A DNA stretch of 64,000 bases from Cyclobacteriaceae bacterium (GTDB taxonomy: Bacteria > Bacteroidota > Bacteroidia > Cytophagales > Cyclobacteriaceae). The DNA lies in assembly GCA_016787565.1 (NCBI GenBank), contig JAEUUG010000003.1:248001-312000 (forward strand). The letters are read 5' to 3'. Under the pieces are notes generated by a model. That model did not search any database. It had not been told where the DNA came from and saw only the letters and a list, made by a program, of their open reading frames with translations. Positions within the stretch are counted from its first letter, which is position 1; each line of letters starts with the position of its first letter. This document shows, one piece after another, positions 17,618 through 26,063 of this stretch. A program made the translations under genes and the position numbers.

Positions 17618-19086
17618 GCCAGCGCAGTTTTAGCTTTACTGTCAATACTATTTTTGTATTCGTGCTTTTTATACTCCAATGCCTTTTGAAAATATAGTGT
17701 TGCTGTTGCCTTCTCTTTCTCCGCTACGGCAATGTAACCAAGCTGGAGGCAGGCATTGGGGGCAAAGTACCAGTTCTCTTCACCATTACGTTGGATGGTT
17801 TGCTTATAAAAAAATTTAGCGGAGTCGAGTTGATTTGTTTTGTGTGCAAGTCTCGCTTTGCGGTATTGAAATTCAACCTGGTCACGTTTGGTTGGCAGGT
17901 CTGCAGGTGTTATTCGATTGATTACTTGATTGGCTTCTGATGTGTAACCTCCGTCAGTATAATACCGGACTTTAGAAAGTTTTACATGCGGCAATTCAGT
18001 TTCAGCCAGGCTGCGGGCCGCGTATTTATCGGCTTCGCTTTCCTCTTTGCCCTTCATTCTGGCTTCTTTGAACATTGCCTGTGCATCACTTGTATTTCCG
18101 TTGAGCCAATAACATAATCCTATTTTATAGTAGGCATCTTTGATGTAATTCTGACCCGTATAGTGATTGATAAACCAACGATAGGAGGTTATCGCGTTCA
18201 GGTAATCTGCCTTATGTAAATAGATTTCTCCTTTCAGGTAGTCTGCATAATAAAGTGGGAAACTTTGATTACCTTCCGATAAATGACTCAGCATTTTTAG
18301 CGCTTCTTCACTTTGACTGTTTTTGATAGCGAGGGCTCCTCCCAGGAACAGGGTAAGGTGGCTTTCGGGTCTTTCTTCTATTAGTTTTTTAAGTTCTTGT
18401 ACCGCTATTTCAGGTTGCTGAAAAACAAAGCCCTGCACCAAAGAAAAGAGCAGATCGGCTTCAAACCTGAGCGCACTGTTGGATTTTCGAACTGCGTCCA
18501 GTTCATCTAATCCGGTTTGAATAGATCCTTCAATACCCAACAGGCCCAATACCCAGTTGTATTTTTCGGGTACAGAGCCAATGATTATTTGTAATAGTCC
18601 GGATGTTTTTTTGATGGCAAGGTATGCGGGAAATTTTTTCTTGCACTCTTCGGTGATGCTGTATGCTTGCTTGAGGTTAAGGGCAGCATCAAACTCGTGC
18701 CCGTATTTCAAATAGACAAAAGCCCATTGCAGTCTAAGTTCGGCCTGCATGAACAAATGATCAGCATCAGATCCTTTCGCTCGCTTTTCAATTCGGGTTT
18801 CATAAATATCTTCGTATGCTGAAAACTTTTCGGCATCTTCTGTAATCAGAAGTTCAATCGCTTCGGCCAATCCGAAAATATAAAGTTCCTGCGCTGTACG
18901 CGGTTCAGGAATTGCCTGCAACGCTTCTTCCGGTTGAAGATTCAGCACGAGCTCATAAGCTTTCGCGGTGTTATCAGTGAATTTCCATTCCTGTCCAAGG
19001 CATTGGAGGGAGACTACAGTTGACAAAAAAAGGCAGACCAACCGGACTGCCTTTTTGTATGTGCTATTTGGAATGATGCTATTCAA
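17599..19086 (-). CDS. Exported TPR-repeat protein
   Basis: About 495 residues: a signal peptide (KKAVRLVCLFLSTVVSLQCLGQ) followed by tetratricopeptide-like helical pairs, clearest at ADYLNAITSYRWFINHYTGQNYIKDAYYKIGLCYWLNGNTSDAQAMF (about residues 290-340) and near the C-terminus (CLQLGYIAVAEKEKATATLYFQKALEYK). Probably a periplasmic or outer-membrane scaffold. An ATG at 19149 would put 30 charged residues before the signal peptide and overlap the upstream gene by 71 bp, so a TTG at 19086, just before the upstream stop, is preferred. The signal-peptide codons contain a terminator-like hairpin (see 19025-19056). Confidence 0.8.
   Translation of the reverse strand: MNSIIPNSTYKKAVRLVCLFLSTVVSLQCLGQEWKFTDNTAKAYELVLNLQPEEALQAIPEPRTAQELYIFGLAEAIELLITEDAEKFSAYEDIYETRIEKRAKGSDADHLFMQAELRLQWAFVYLKYGHEFDAALNLKQAYSITEECKKKFPAYLAIKKTSGLLQIIIGSVPEKYNWVLGLLGIEGSIQTGLDELDAVRKSNSALRFEADLLFSLVQGFVFQQPEIAVQELKKLIEERPESHLTLFLGGALAIKNSQSEEALKMLSHLSEGNQSFPLYYADYLKGEIYLHKADYLNAITSYRWFINHYTGQNYIKDAYYKIGLCYWLNGNTSDAQAMFKEARMKGKEESEADKYAARSLAETELPHVKLSKVRYYTDGGYTSEANQVINRITPADLPTKRDQVEFQYRKARLAHKTNQLDSAKFFYKQTIQRNGEENWYFAPNACLQLGYIAVAEKEKATATLYFQKALEYKKHEYKNSIDSKAKTALAQLKRK
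19025..19056 (-). terminator. Intrinsic terminator-like hairpin inside the TPR gene's signal-peptide codons
   Basis: On the minus strand the sequence reads A-tract, GGCAG T CC, loop GGTT, GG T CTGCC, then seven T residues. That is a stem of 5+2 bp with one mismatch, extended by the A/T arms. It follows the zinc-ribbon gene by 23 bp and would end its transcript, yet it also encodes residues about 11-21 of the TPR protein. Confidence 0.6.
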
Positions 19087-19882
19087 CTTTTTTTCTTCGT
19101 GTTGTTGGGGGTGCAACAGTTTTCGCTGATTTTGGCTTATCGCCTTCATCGAGTGAGTCCATGTCTACATCTGCTAAGATACGACCAGAATGTTCATCAA
19201 TTACAATTTTTTTCTTCTCCCGAATCTCGGCTATTTTTTGTGGCGGGATAACAATATTACAACCCTCGGCAGCACCACGAACTACGCGTACCACCGCCAG
19301 ACCATTGGATAAACTTGAGCGTAAACGCTCGTAATATTTCAGAATTTTATCTTCAATTTTCTTGGTAGCCTTTTCGCGTTCGCCCAATAGTTTGCGCTCT
19401 TCTTCATCGCTTTCGGCCATAATATCATTAAGTTCTTTCTTCTTGTTATCAAGATGATCGCCCCGTTCAGCAACCAAAGCCGAAGTCTTTTCTATTTCTT
19501 CTTTCTTAGCTTGTATTTGCTCCTTACCCTCTTTGATTTTCTTTTCGCAGATCTGAATTTCCAGTTCCTGAAGTTCTACTTCCTTTGTGATGGCATCAAA
19601 CTCGCGGTTGTTACGAACGTTTTTCTGCTGCTCTGCGTACTTTTTGATTAATTTTTCAGCTTCCTTTATTCCTTCTTTATACTTCTTAATTCCCTCTTCC
19701 AGCTCCTTTTGTTCGGTTTCGTACCGTTGCAAGCGGGTCTTGTAACCAACCATCTCATCTTCGAGATCCTGAACCTCATCGGGCAAATCACCACGAAGTT
19801 TCTTGAGTTCGTCTATTTTGGTGTCTATGGACTGGAGTTTTACGAGTGCTTCGAGTTTCTGTGCAATTGATTGATTTTCCAT
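19079..19882 (-). CDS. Coiled-coil protein with degenerate C4 zinc-ribbon domain
   Basis: 267 residues. Residues about 5-175 are a long antiparallel coiled coil rich in Glu and Lys. The C-terminal part follows the C4-type zinc-ribbon protein family (COG1579): RLRSSLSNGLAVVRVVRGAAEGCNIVIPPQ, then HSGRILA. In the classical family this part has two CxxC pairs (CGGCHMxLPPQ ... CPxCGRIL). Here only one Cys remains, so zinc binding is probably lost. Family members are ribosome- or RNA-associated in other bacteria, but the role here is unknown. It lies 3 bp after the Nif3-like gene and is probably cotranscribed with it. Confidence 0.86.
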   Translation of the reverse strand: MENQSIAQKLEALVKLQSIDTKIDELKKLRGDLPDEVQDLEDEMVGYKTRLQRYETEQKELEEGIKKYKEGIKEAEKLIKKYAEQQKNVRNNREFDAITKEVELQELEIQICEKKIKEGKEQIQAKKEEIEKTSALVAERGDHLDNKKKELNDIMAESDEEERKLLGEREKATKKIEDKILKYYERLRSSLSNGLAVVRVVRGAAEGCNIVIPPQKIAEIREKKKIVIDEHSGRILADVDMDSLDEGDKPKSAKTVAPPTTRRKKVE

Positions 19883-19885
19883 TCT

Positions 19886-20989
19886 CTAGAAGTAACTTAT
19901 AGGATTAGTGACCGTTTTTGAAAAATTGATCGCAAAAGTATGGAATTTTTTATTCAATTCCTCACATAATAGTTCAATGGTGAAAACCTCGCTTTCATAG
20001 TGCCCAATGTCTGCAATTATGATCCTTCCATCGGCATCAAAAAACTCATGGTATTTGAAATCAGCTGTTATAAACACTTGAGCACCAGACTGAATGGCTT
20101 TTTGTAGGAGGAAGCTTCCCGACCCACCGCACACGGCTACCTTTTTAATATTTTCATGAACTAAACGGGTATGCCGCAGCGTATGGAGGTTCATTTTCGA
20201 TTTCAGGTGCGTTAAAAAATCAATTCCCGACATAGGTTGCTCCAGTTCTCCTACCATACCCGCACCAACTTCCTGGTTTTCATTCGCAAGGGAAGTCAGG
20301 TAGTAGGCTACCTCTTCGTAAGGATGTGAGTTTCTTAAAGCATGCATCACAGTACTCTCCAAATGGCTTGGAAAAATGACCTCTGCCCGAACTTCAGCAA
20401 CAGATTCCTGTTTGTTAATTTCACCCAAATAGGGTTTTGCACCCTCATTTGCCATAAACGACCCAGTTCCTTCAACCCTGAAACTGCAATTTTTGTATTT
20501 ACCGATTTGGCCTGCTCCTGCCTGATGAAGCGCTGCCAGAACAGTTTCGGCATGAGCCTTTGGAATGAACACTACCAGTTTGGTGAGGGTGTCTTTCCGG
20601 GGGGATAATAGCCGGAGGTTCGACAGCCCCAGCTTTTCGCAGATTTTGCGGTTAACTCCTGTATAAACATGGTCAAGGTTGGTATGAATAGCATAAATGG
20701 CAATATTATTTTTGATAGCCTGGATTACGGTGCGCTCGATATAGGTTGAGCCAGTAAGCTTTTTAAGGCCTTTGAATATGATCGGATGATGGGAAACAAT
20801 CAGGTTACAGCGGAGGTTAACGGCCTCCTGAACCGTTTCTTCCAGGCAATCCAATGACACCAGTATCCCGGTTACTTCCAATTCGGCCTGACCGGTAAGT
20901 AAGCCTACGTTATCATAGGATTCCTGATAGTCACGAGGAGCAAGCGTTTCCAGGTATTCAGTTACATCTTTAATCTTCACGGTGGTCAT
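19886..20989 (-). CDS. Nif3-like dinuclear metal-centre protein (GTP cyclohydrolase I type 2 family)
   Basis: 367 residues. Metal-ligand motifs are NLIVSHHPIIFKGLKKLTG (His-His), AIYAIHTNLDHVYTGVN, VITADFKYHEFFDA and IIADIGHYESE. Residues about 125-235 form the inserted PII/CutA-like domain found in the longer bacterial members (LVVFIPKAHAETVLAAL ... NSHPYEEVAYYLT). The family forms toroidal hexamers. The name GTP cyclohydrolase 1 type 2 is used in databases but the physiological reaction is unsettled. Divergent from lpxK with only 46 bp between starts. Confidence 0.93.
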   Translation of the reverse strand: MTTVKIKDVTEYLETLAPRDYQESYDNVGLLTGQAELEVTGILVSLDCLEETVQEAVNLRCNLIVSHHPIIFKGLKKLTGSTYIERTVIQAIKNNIAIYAIHTNLDHVYTGVNRKICEKLGLSNLRLLSPRKDTLTKLVVFIPKAHAETVLAALHQAGAGQIGKYKNCSFRVEGTGSFMANEGAKPYLGEINKQESVAEVRAEVIFPSHLESTVMHALRNSHPYEEVAYYLTSLANENQEVGAGMVGELEQPMSGIDFLTHLKSKMNLHTLRHTRLVHENIKKVAVCGGSGSFLLQKAIQSGAQVFITADFKYHEFFDADGRIIIADIGHYESEVFTIELLCEELNKKFHTFAINFSKTVTNPISYF

Positions 20990-21021
20990 GAACCTTCATC
21001 GTTAGGCTTGAAAGTTAATTG

Positions 21022-21029
21022 TATTTTTG
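21022..21029 (+). promoter_or_regulatory. -7 promoter box TATTTTTG for lpxK
   Basis: An exact TAnnTTTG match lies only 6 bp before the lpxK ATG at 21036. With the usual 5-7 nt from the -7 box to the start site, transcription would begin at or next to the ATG, giving a leaderless or nearly leaderless message. No clear -33 element is seen. Confidence 0.45.
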
Positions 21030-21035
21030 CTTTCG

Positions 21036-22073
21036 ATGATAGTGTTGCGAGTTTTACTCTTTCCCTTCGCGGTTTTATACGATCTGGTTACCCGGGTTCG
21101 TAATAAACTTTATGACCTCGGCCTCAAGCCTACGGCTCGCTTTGAAGTGCCGGTGATCAGTGTGGGTAACCTGGCTATTGGTGGCACTGGAAAGACGCCT
21201 GTAGTGGAGCACCTTATTCGGTTGCTTCATGCCGATTATGAAGTAGCAACATTGAGCAGAGGTTACGGCAGAAATACCAAAGGTTTCCGGATTGGAAATG
21301 ACGAAGATAGTGCGTTGACCCTCGGTGACGAGCCGTTTCAATTGTACAGGAAATTCAACGATAAAGCGTTGATTACGGTAGGTGAGGAGCGTGCATTTGC
21401 CATCCCAAATATTATGGATCAATTTCCGAACACCGGAGTTGTTGTGATGGACGATGCCTTTCAGCATCGTAAAGTAACACCCTTGATTAATTTACTACTG
21501 ACTGATTTCAATCGACCCTTTTATCATGACGTATTGTTGCCTGCCGGCAGGTTACGTGAATCACGAAAGGGTGCCAACCGAGCCGATGCAGTTGTCGTAA
21601 CTAAATGCCCGGTGGAAATCTCGGACGATACTATGATGGATATTGAGAAGGCCATTCGTAAGTACTGCGACAAGCCTGTATTCTTTTCGAAGATACATTA
21701 CGGCAATCCCTTACCTTTTCGTCAAACCGCACAAGGCATGGGCGAAAAAGTGATTTTGGTATCCGGACTTGCCAATGCTTCGCCATTGGTTACGTATATG
21801 AAGAAGAATTTTGCAGTAATACATCACCTTGATTTTCCTGATCACCATATCTACACCAGGAATGATCTAAACAAGATAAGGAAGTTAGCAGAAGCTGTAC
21901 CCGATTGTAGTATTGTAACCACTGAGAAAGATGCAGCGAAACTGGATGTTGCTTCATTTGAAGTACTAACCGCTGGCCTTCCTTTCTTTTATCTTCCCAT
22001 TGAAATTGAGTTCATCAAAAGTGGTCAGGATTTTGATGAGATGGTGCTAAATGCAATTCAGCGTGTTCAGTAG
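21036..22073 (+). CDS. lpxK: Tetraacyldisaccharide 4'-kinase
   Basis: 345 residues from the ATG at 21036. A TTG nine bases upstream is in frame but overlaps the promoter box. A membrane-associating N-terminus (VLRVLLFPFAVLYDLV) is followed by the LpxK P-loop VISVGNLAIGGTGKTPVVEHL (residues 40-60), RGYGR, GDEPFQLYRK, VVMDDAFQHRKV, LLPAGRLRE and VTTEKDAAK. It phosphorylates the 4' position of the lipid A disaccharide at the inner membrane. Presence of LpxK confirms a lipid A-containing Gram-negative host. The 3' end overlaps the next gene by 23 bp. Confidence 0.95.
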   Translation: MIVLRVLLFPFAVLYDLVTRVRNKLYDLGLKPTARFEVPVISVGNLAIGGTGKTPVVEHLIRLLHADYEVATLSRGYGRNTKGFRIGNDEDSALTLGDEPFQLYRKFNDKALITVGEERAFAIPNIMDQFPNTGVVVMDDAFQHRKVTPLINLLLTDFNRPFYHDVLLPAGRLRESRKGANRADAVVVTKCPVEISDDTMMDIEKAIRKYCDKPVFFSKIHYGNPLPFRQTAQGMGEKVILVSGLANASPLVTYMKKNFAVIHHLDFPDHHIYTRNDLNKIRKLAEAVPDCSIVTTEKDAAKLDVASFEVLTAGLPFFYLPIEIEFIKSGQDFDEMVLNAIQRVQ

Positions 22074-24027
22074 AAAAAATACAATCGAATGGTTTGAACA
22101 TCGACAGCCCCGTTTAATTTTGCGCGTGGTTTTTCGGAGCTTTATTTTATCAGCCATTTTTTTATTGTCCGTTCAGTCTGTGCAGGCTCAGGATGATGAG
22201 CCTGTAAAGCGCAGGGGTTCACGCATTATTGACGATACTACCAAGCAGGTTTATGGACCGAATACATCAACGTATTACTTTGAAGAAGATGTATTTTTTA
22301 ACCGCGAAATACTTTATTCCATCGACACAGCCATTCACAATTTTCATCGGTTCACATACGTACAGCAACATGAAAATTTCCATCAGGATTTGGGTAATAT
22401 GGGTACTGCGATTCGTCCACTCTATTATCAATCCCCTGCGTTTATTGGTGTTAGTTCTGGATTTCAAGCCTACGATCTTTACTGGGATACCGAACGGGTG
22501 AAGTATTATGATACCAAATCACCTTATTCGAATATGCTCGTTGATCTCGGTGGAAAGGGCCGCTCCTTAACCCGTGCTACGTTTAGTCGAAACATTAATC
22601 CCCGCTGGAACTTTGGATTTACCTACCGTGCTTTATTGGTAGATAAGCAAATTCAACGTTCAGGAAAAGGGGACCGTAACGTGAGAAGTACGTACTACGA
22701 TATTTACACAGCATACCAAACAAAAGATAGTACCTATCGATTATTCCTGAATTTCCGAAGGAACTTTCATGAGGTTGCTGAGTATGGTGGCGTCAAAACA
22801 GCCAGCACTGATCTCTCGGCCTATTTTCTGGACAATGCCCAGCCCTGGCTTACGGAAGCAAGCAGTAATGACTTTCGGTTGAATACGCACCTTTTTCATC
22901 AGTATAAGGTAGGGCGTGCATTACAGGTATATCACAAATTTGACCGGTATCGACAGCAAAATAAATTCATCGATGACCTCTCCCGTGAAGCGAATGGCAA
23001 AACTTATTTTGACTTTATTGAAGTAGATAGTATACAAGCAAACGATGATGCCAAGTTTAAGACGGTGCGCAATGAAGTTGGCATAAAAGGAAATCTGTTA
23101 AAGTTATTTTATAACGGTTACTACGCCATTCGCCACTACGATATGAGTTATCAATACATTCAGGAGGATTCGTTAAAAGTGAAAACAAACGGAGACGAAA
23201 GTTACCTCGGTGGTCGCATAGCTCTTCGGCTGGATTCAATAGGCGAGATTACCGGGTGGGGAGAAATAATCCAGGATGGAAATTACCGGATTGAAGGAGA
23301 GATAAAAAGCAAGTGGTTCGAGGCCAGTGTTAAACAGTTGAAATATGCTCCCGGTTTTTTAACGCAAGCGTATCGCGGCAGCCACGATGTATGGAACAAT
23401 GGCTTCACCGACACCGAACTTTCACAAGTTAATGGGTACCTGCATTATTTTTCTTCCTGGCTCAAGGTATCACCCGGACTTACCTTAACACGGCTGAAGA
23501 ACTATGTTTTCTTCCGCGAGGATAAGGCAGCTATTGGTCAGAAGGTATTGCCGTATCAATCGGGTGGTAATCAAATCATGGCGCTGCCCGAGATCAAACT
23601 GTCGCTGACTTTTCTCAAGCATATTAACCTAAGCGCCCAAGGTGTTTACACTAAAATGATCGAGAACTCCGATGGTGCGATACAATTGCCCAAGTTGTTT
23701 GTGAATGCCCAACTTTCATACGCGAATATTTTCTTCAACAATAACCTGGACATGCATGCTGGTGTTGATGTACACTGGAAGTCGGCTTATAATGCCTTAG
23801 GTTATGATGTTGCCGTACAACAGTTCTATAACCAAAATACGTTTCAGGTTCCGGATTTTCCTATTGTGGATGTGTTCTTCAATGGAAAAATAAAACGCGC
23901 CAGAATATTTGTGAAATACCATAATCTGATACAGCTTTTTACGGGCAGTGGTTCGTTTCCTACACCCTATTACCCCGGCCAGCGAAACGTGATCGACTTT
24001 GGTTTTGATTGGTCATTTTATGATTAG
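22051..24027 (+). CDS. Putative outer-membrane porin (Porin_10 type)
   Basis: 658 residues. A signal peptide is seen as RSFILSAIFLLSVQSVQAQ (about residues 29-47). The rest has alternating aromatic/polar beta-strands and ends WSFYD, with the C-terminal aromatic pattern of barrel proteins. Landmarks such as DTTKQVYGPNTSTYYFEEDVF, HRFTYVQQHENFHQDLGNMGTA and SPYSNMLVDLGG fit the putative porin family of Bacteroidota (Porin_10, PF14121). Solute unknown. The ATG at 22051 lies inside lpxK. The ~28 residues before the hydrophobic core are long for a signal peptide, so a later start is possible, but no better ATG is seen before the core. Confidence 0.85.
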   Translation: MQFSVFSRKNTIEWFEHRQPRLILRVVFRSFILSAIFLLSVQSVQAQDDEPVKRRGSRIIDDTTKQVYGPNTSTYYFEEDVFFNREILYSIDTAIHNFHRFTYVQQHENFHQDLGNMGTAIRPLYYQSPAFIGVSSGFQAYDLYWDTERVKYYDTKSPYSNMLVDLGGKGRSLTRATFSRNINPRWNFGFTYRALLVDKQIQRSGKGDRNVRSTYYDIYTAYQTKDSTYRLFLNFRRNFHEVAEYGGVKTASTDLSAYFLDNAQPWLTEASSNDFRLNTHLFHQYKVGRALQVYHKFDRYRQQNKFIDDLSREANGKTYFDFIEVDSIQANDDAKFKTVRNEVGIKGNLLKLFYNGYYAIRHYDMSYQYIQEDSLKVKTNGDESYLGGRIALRLDSIGEITGWGEIIQDGNYRIEGEIKSKWFEASVKQLKYAPGFLTQAYRGSHDVWNNGFTDTELSQVNGYLHYFSSWLKVSPGLTLTRLKNYVFFREDKAAIGQKVLPYQSGGNQIMALPEIKLSLTFLKHINLSAQGVYTKMIENSDGAIQLPKLFVNAQLSYANIFFNNNLDMHAGVDVHWKSAYNALGYDVAVQQFYNQNTFQVPDFPIVDVFFNGKIKRARIFVKYHNLIQLFTGSGSFPTPYYPGQRNVIDFGFDWSFYD

Positions 24028-24031
24028 CGTC

Positions 24032-24634
24032 ATGGAGGCAAGAGACAAATTTACATTGGGGCTTGAGTTGCCCACCGATCCGCGATGGATCAACATTGCC
24101 GAAAAGAACATTGAAGATATACTGGTTGATCATGCGTATTGCGAACAGAAGGCAGCATCATCCTGCATATCCCTCATTATTCAATATCCCGAGAAGGAAA
24201 ATTTAGTGGAAGAACTTACCCCGATTGTAGCGGAAGAGTGGAGCCACTTTGAGCGTGTTCTGGAGGAGTTGAAGAAGCGAGGCTACAAGCTGGGCTTTCA
24301 GCGAAAAGATGAATATGTTGAAGCGCTGATTAAGGTTGTCCGGCCAGGCGGAAGTAGAAACCACCAACTGATGGAAAAGTTGTTGATGAATGCCTTAATT
24401 GAGGCTCGCAGTTGCGAACGCTTTAAACTTCTTTGGCAGCATATTCCGGATCAGGAGCTTTCCGTATTTTATTATGAACTGATGATTTCGGAAGCGGGTC
24501 ACTACAAGAATTTTTTACGGTTGGCTAAATCATTTATGCCAGAAGAAATTGTGCAGGCACGTTGGTGCGAATTACTGGAAGAAGAGGCTGCGATCATGAA
24601 AAGCCTAGAGGTTCGTGGTGATAGGATGCATTAA
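24032..24634 (+). CDS. miaE: tRNA-(2-methylthio-N6-hydroxyisopentenyl)adenosine hydroxylase-like protein
   Basis: 200 residues from the ATG at 24032, just after the porin stop. An in-frame ATG at 24020 and a TTG at 23999 also exist but would overlap the porin gene. Starts MEARDKFTLGLELPTDPRWINIAEKN, the typical MiaE opening. The ferritin-like di-iron ligands are seen in DHAYCEQKAASS, EEWSHFERV, EARSCERF and SEAGHYKNF. MiaE hydroxylates ms2i6A37 in tRNA using O2. The family assignment is strong. The specific tRNA substrate is by family knowledge. Confidence 0.9.
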   Translation: MEARDKFTLGLELPTDPRWINIAEKNIEDILVDHAYCEQKAASSCISLIIQYPEKENLVEELTPIVAEEWSHFERVLEELKKRGYKLGFQRKDEYVEALIKVVRPGGSRNHQLMEKLLMNALIEARSCERFKLLWQHIPDQELSVFYYELMISEAGHYKNFLRLAKSFMPEEIVQARWCELLEEEAAIMKSLEVRGDRMH

Positions 24635-24636
24635 AT

Positions 24637-24654
24637 AAAACCTGTTCAGGTTTT
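24637..24654. terminator. Bidirectional terminator hairpin
   Basis: AAAACCTG, loop TT, CAGGTTTT: a perfect 8-bp inverted repeat between the convergent miaE and AsnB-like genes, with A- and T-rich arms in both directions. It overlaps the last codons of the minus-strand gene. Confidence 0.65.
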
Positions 24655-25911
24655 CTGCTTTTTCTTTTTCGCTGCTGGAAAAAGTATATTGTTGAGTATC
24701 AGCCGATAACCTGGAGAATTGGGGTGCTGATTCAGATCGGTAGGCTCTTCGCCAACCTGATGTTGGTAATCTTCAGGATCATGTCCTCCATAAAAAGTCC
24801 AGAAGCCTTTGCCTTGCACTCCGTGAAGATATTTCACTTCGCTGATCTCTTTATTTTCGGCCATGATCACCGCATCTGGTTTTACAAGATTCTTTTTGAA
24901 TCCTGTAGTCTGCCCGAAAAATCCTTTGATCACCCGTGTATGATTTTGCGTGAGCATACTGGGTATAGGATCCCATTTTGCGGAAAATTCAAAAAGTTGG
25001 AAGTAGTCATTATCCTGGCGCAGGCCGCGTTCATTGGGTTGATTATCGATGTTCGAGAATTCATACTGATTCGGTTCACGCACCAGGCGGAAATCGGTGA
25101 AGGCAAACGTGTTTTCAAAGTTTAATTTTTCCTGGGCTTTCGGATCGGCAGGGTCGCCATCAAACATCCGTTCACAAATATCCAGTCCTTCTGCCGCAAG
25201 GGCAATATCATACGTATCGGTTGCCGAGCACATGGCAAATAAAAAGCCACCACCGGTAACAAACTCTTTTATCTTTTTTGCTACTGCCAGTTTTAGTTGC
25301 GATACTTTGTGGAACCCATGCTTACGCGCGAGGTCTTCGGCCTCCTTCACTTGTTCGATATACCAGGGCGCATTGCTGAATTGTGCGAAGAACTTTCCGT
25401 ATTGCCCGGTGAAATCTTCGTGGTGCAGGTGGAGCCAATCATATTTTGGCAATACACCAACCATAATCTCATCGTCAAAGATTACATCGTAGGGAATTTC
25501 AGCATAGGTGAGTACCAGTGTAACGGCATCATCCCATGGTTGCTTTGTTTTAGGTGAGTAGACGGCAATCCGGGGATATTTCTCCAGTTTCATGATATCA
25601 TAATTCAAGGCCGGGCTGGCAATCTCAGAAATGATTTGGTTGGCCTGAGCATCGGAAATAACCTCAAAACTGACGCCCCGTATTACCAATTCATTTTGAA
25701 TAGCGGGATTATACTGACACATAAAACTACCTCCCCGATAGTTCAACAGCCAGTCTACCTCGACCTCAGCCTTTAAAATCCAGTAGGCAATACCATACGC
25801 TTTTAAGTGATTGGTTTGCTTTCCATCCATAGGTATAAGGATGGAATTCGCCATTGAAATTTTAAAGGCCAGAATAAAAAGGAACAAAATCACGCTTCTC
25901 ATCGTAGACAT
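24646..25911 (-). CDS. Exported protein of the Bacteroidota 'asparagine synthetase B' group
   Basis: 421 residues from the ATG at 25911 (MSTMRSVILFLFILAFKISMA, a signal peptide). An upstream ATG at 26004 adds 31 charged residues before it and is unlikely. The mature start ILIPMDGKQTNHLKAYGIAYWILK and the WLLNYRGGSF block are shared by a Bacteroidota family that databases label asparagine synthetase B. I see neither a glutamine amidotransferase Cys2 nor the ATP-pyrophosphatase SGGxDS motif, so that name is probably not functional. A ThuA/glutamine-amidotransferase-like fold is hinted at by FVTGGGFLFAMCSATDT and FWTFYGGHDPEDY. Function unknown. Confidence 0.78.
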   Translation of the reverse strand: MSTMRSVILFLFILAFKISMANSILIPMDGKQTNHLKAYGIAYWILKAEVEVDWLLNYRGGSFMCQYNPAIQNELVIRGVSFEVISDAQANQIISEIASPALNYDIMKLEKYPRIAVYSPKTKQPWDDAVTLVLTYAEIPYDVIFDDEIMVGVLPKYDWLHLHHEDFTGQYGKFFAQFSNAPWYIEQVKEAEDLARKHGFHKVSQLKLAVAKKIKEFVTGGGFLFAMCSATDTYDIALAAEGLDICERMFDGDPADPKAQEKLNFENTFAFTDFRLVREPNQYEFSNIDNQPNERGLRQDNDYFQLFEFSAKWDPIPSMLTQNHTRVIKGFFGQTTGFKKNLVKPDAVIMAENKEISEVKYLHGVQGKGFWTFYGGHDPEDYQHQVGEEPTDLNQHPNSPGYRLILNNILFPAAKKKKQKT

Positions 25912-26063
25912 CCTCGTTGTCAATCGGTTAAAGTTACCGAGAAGTTGTCTTATCTGCTTACCGTTTAAGAGAATTTTAGATTTTTTGATAAAAAAAGGAA
26001 TCATCGGTGTAACATTGCGGATAGCTGAACAACGTATAGAAGCAAAACGTCATTATATAAGAG

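Noticed and set aside
24646..25911. Genuine asparagine synthetase B
   Set aside because: Exported protein with no N-terminal catalytic Cys and no ATP-pyrophosphatase motif. The name is carried over from database labels.
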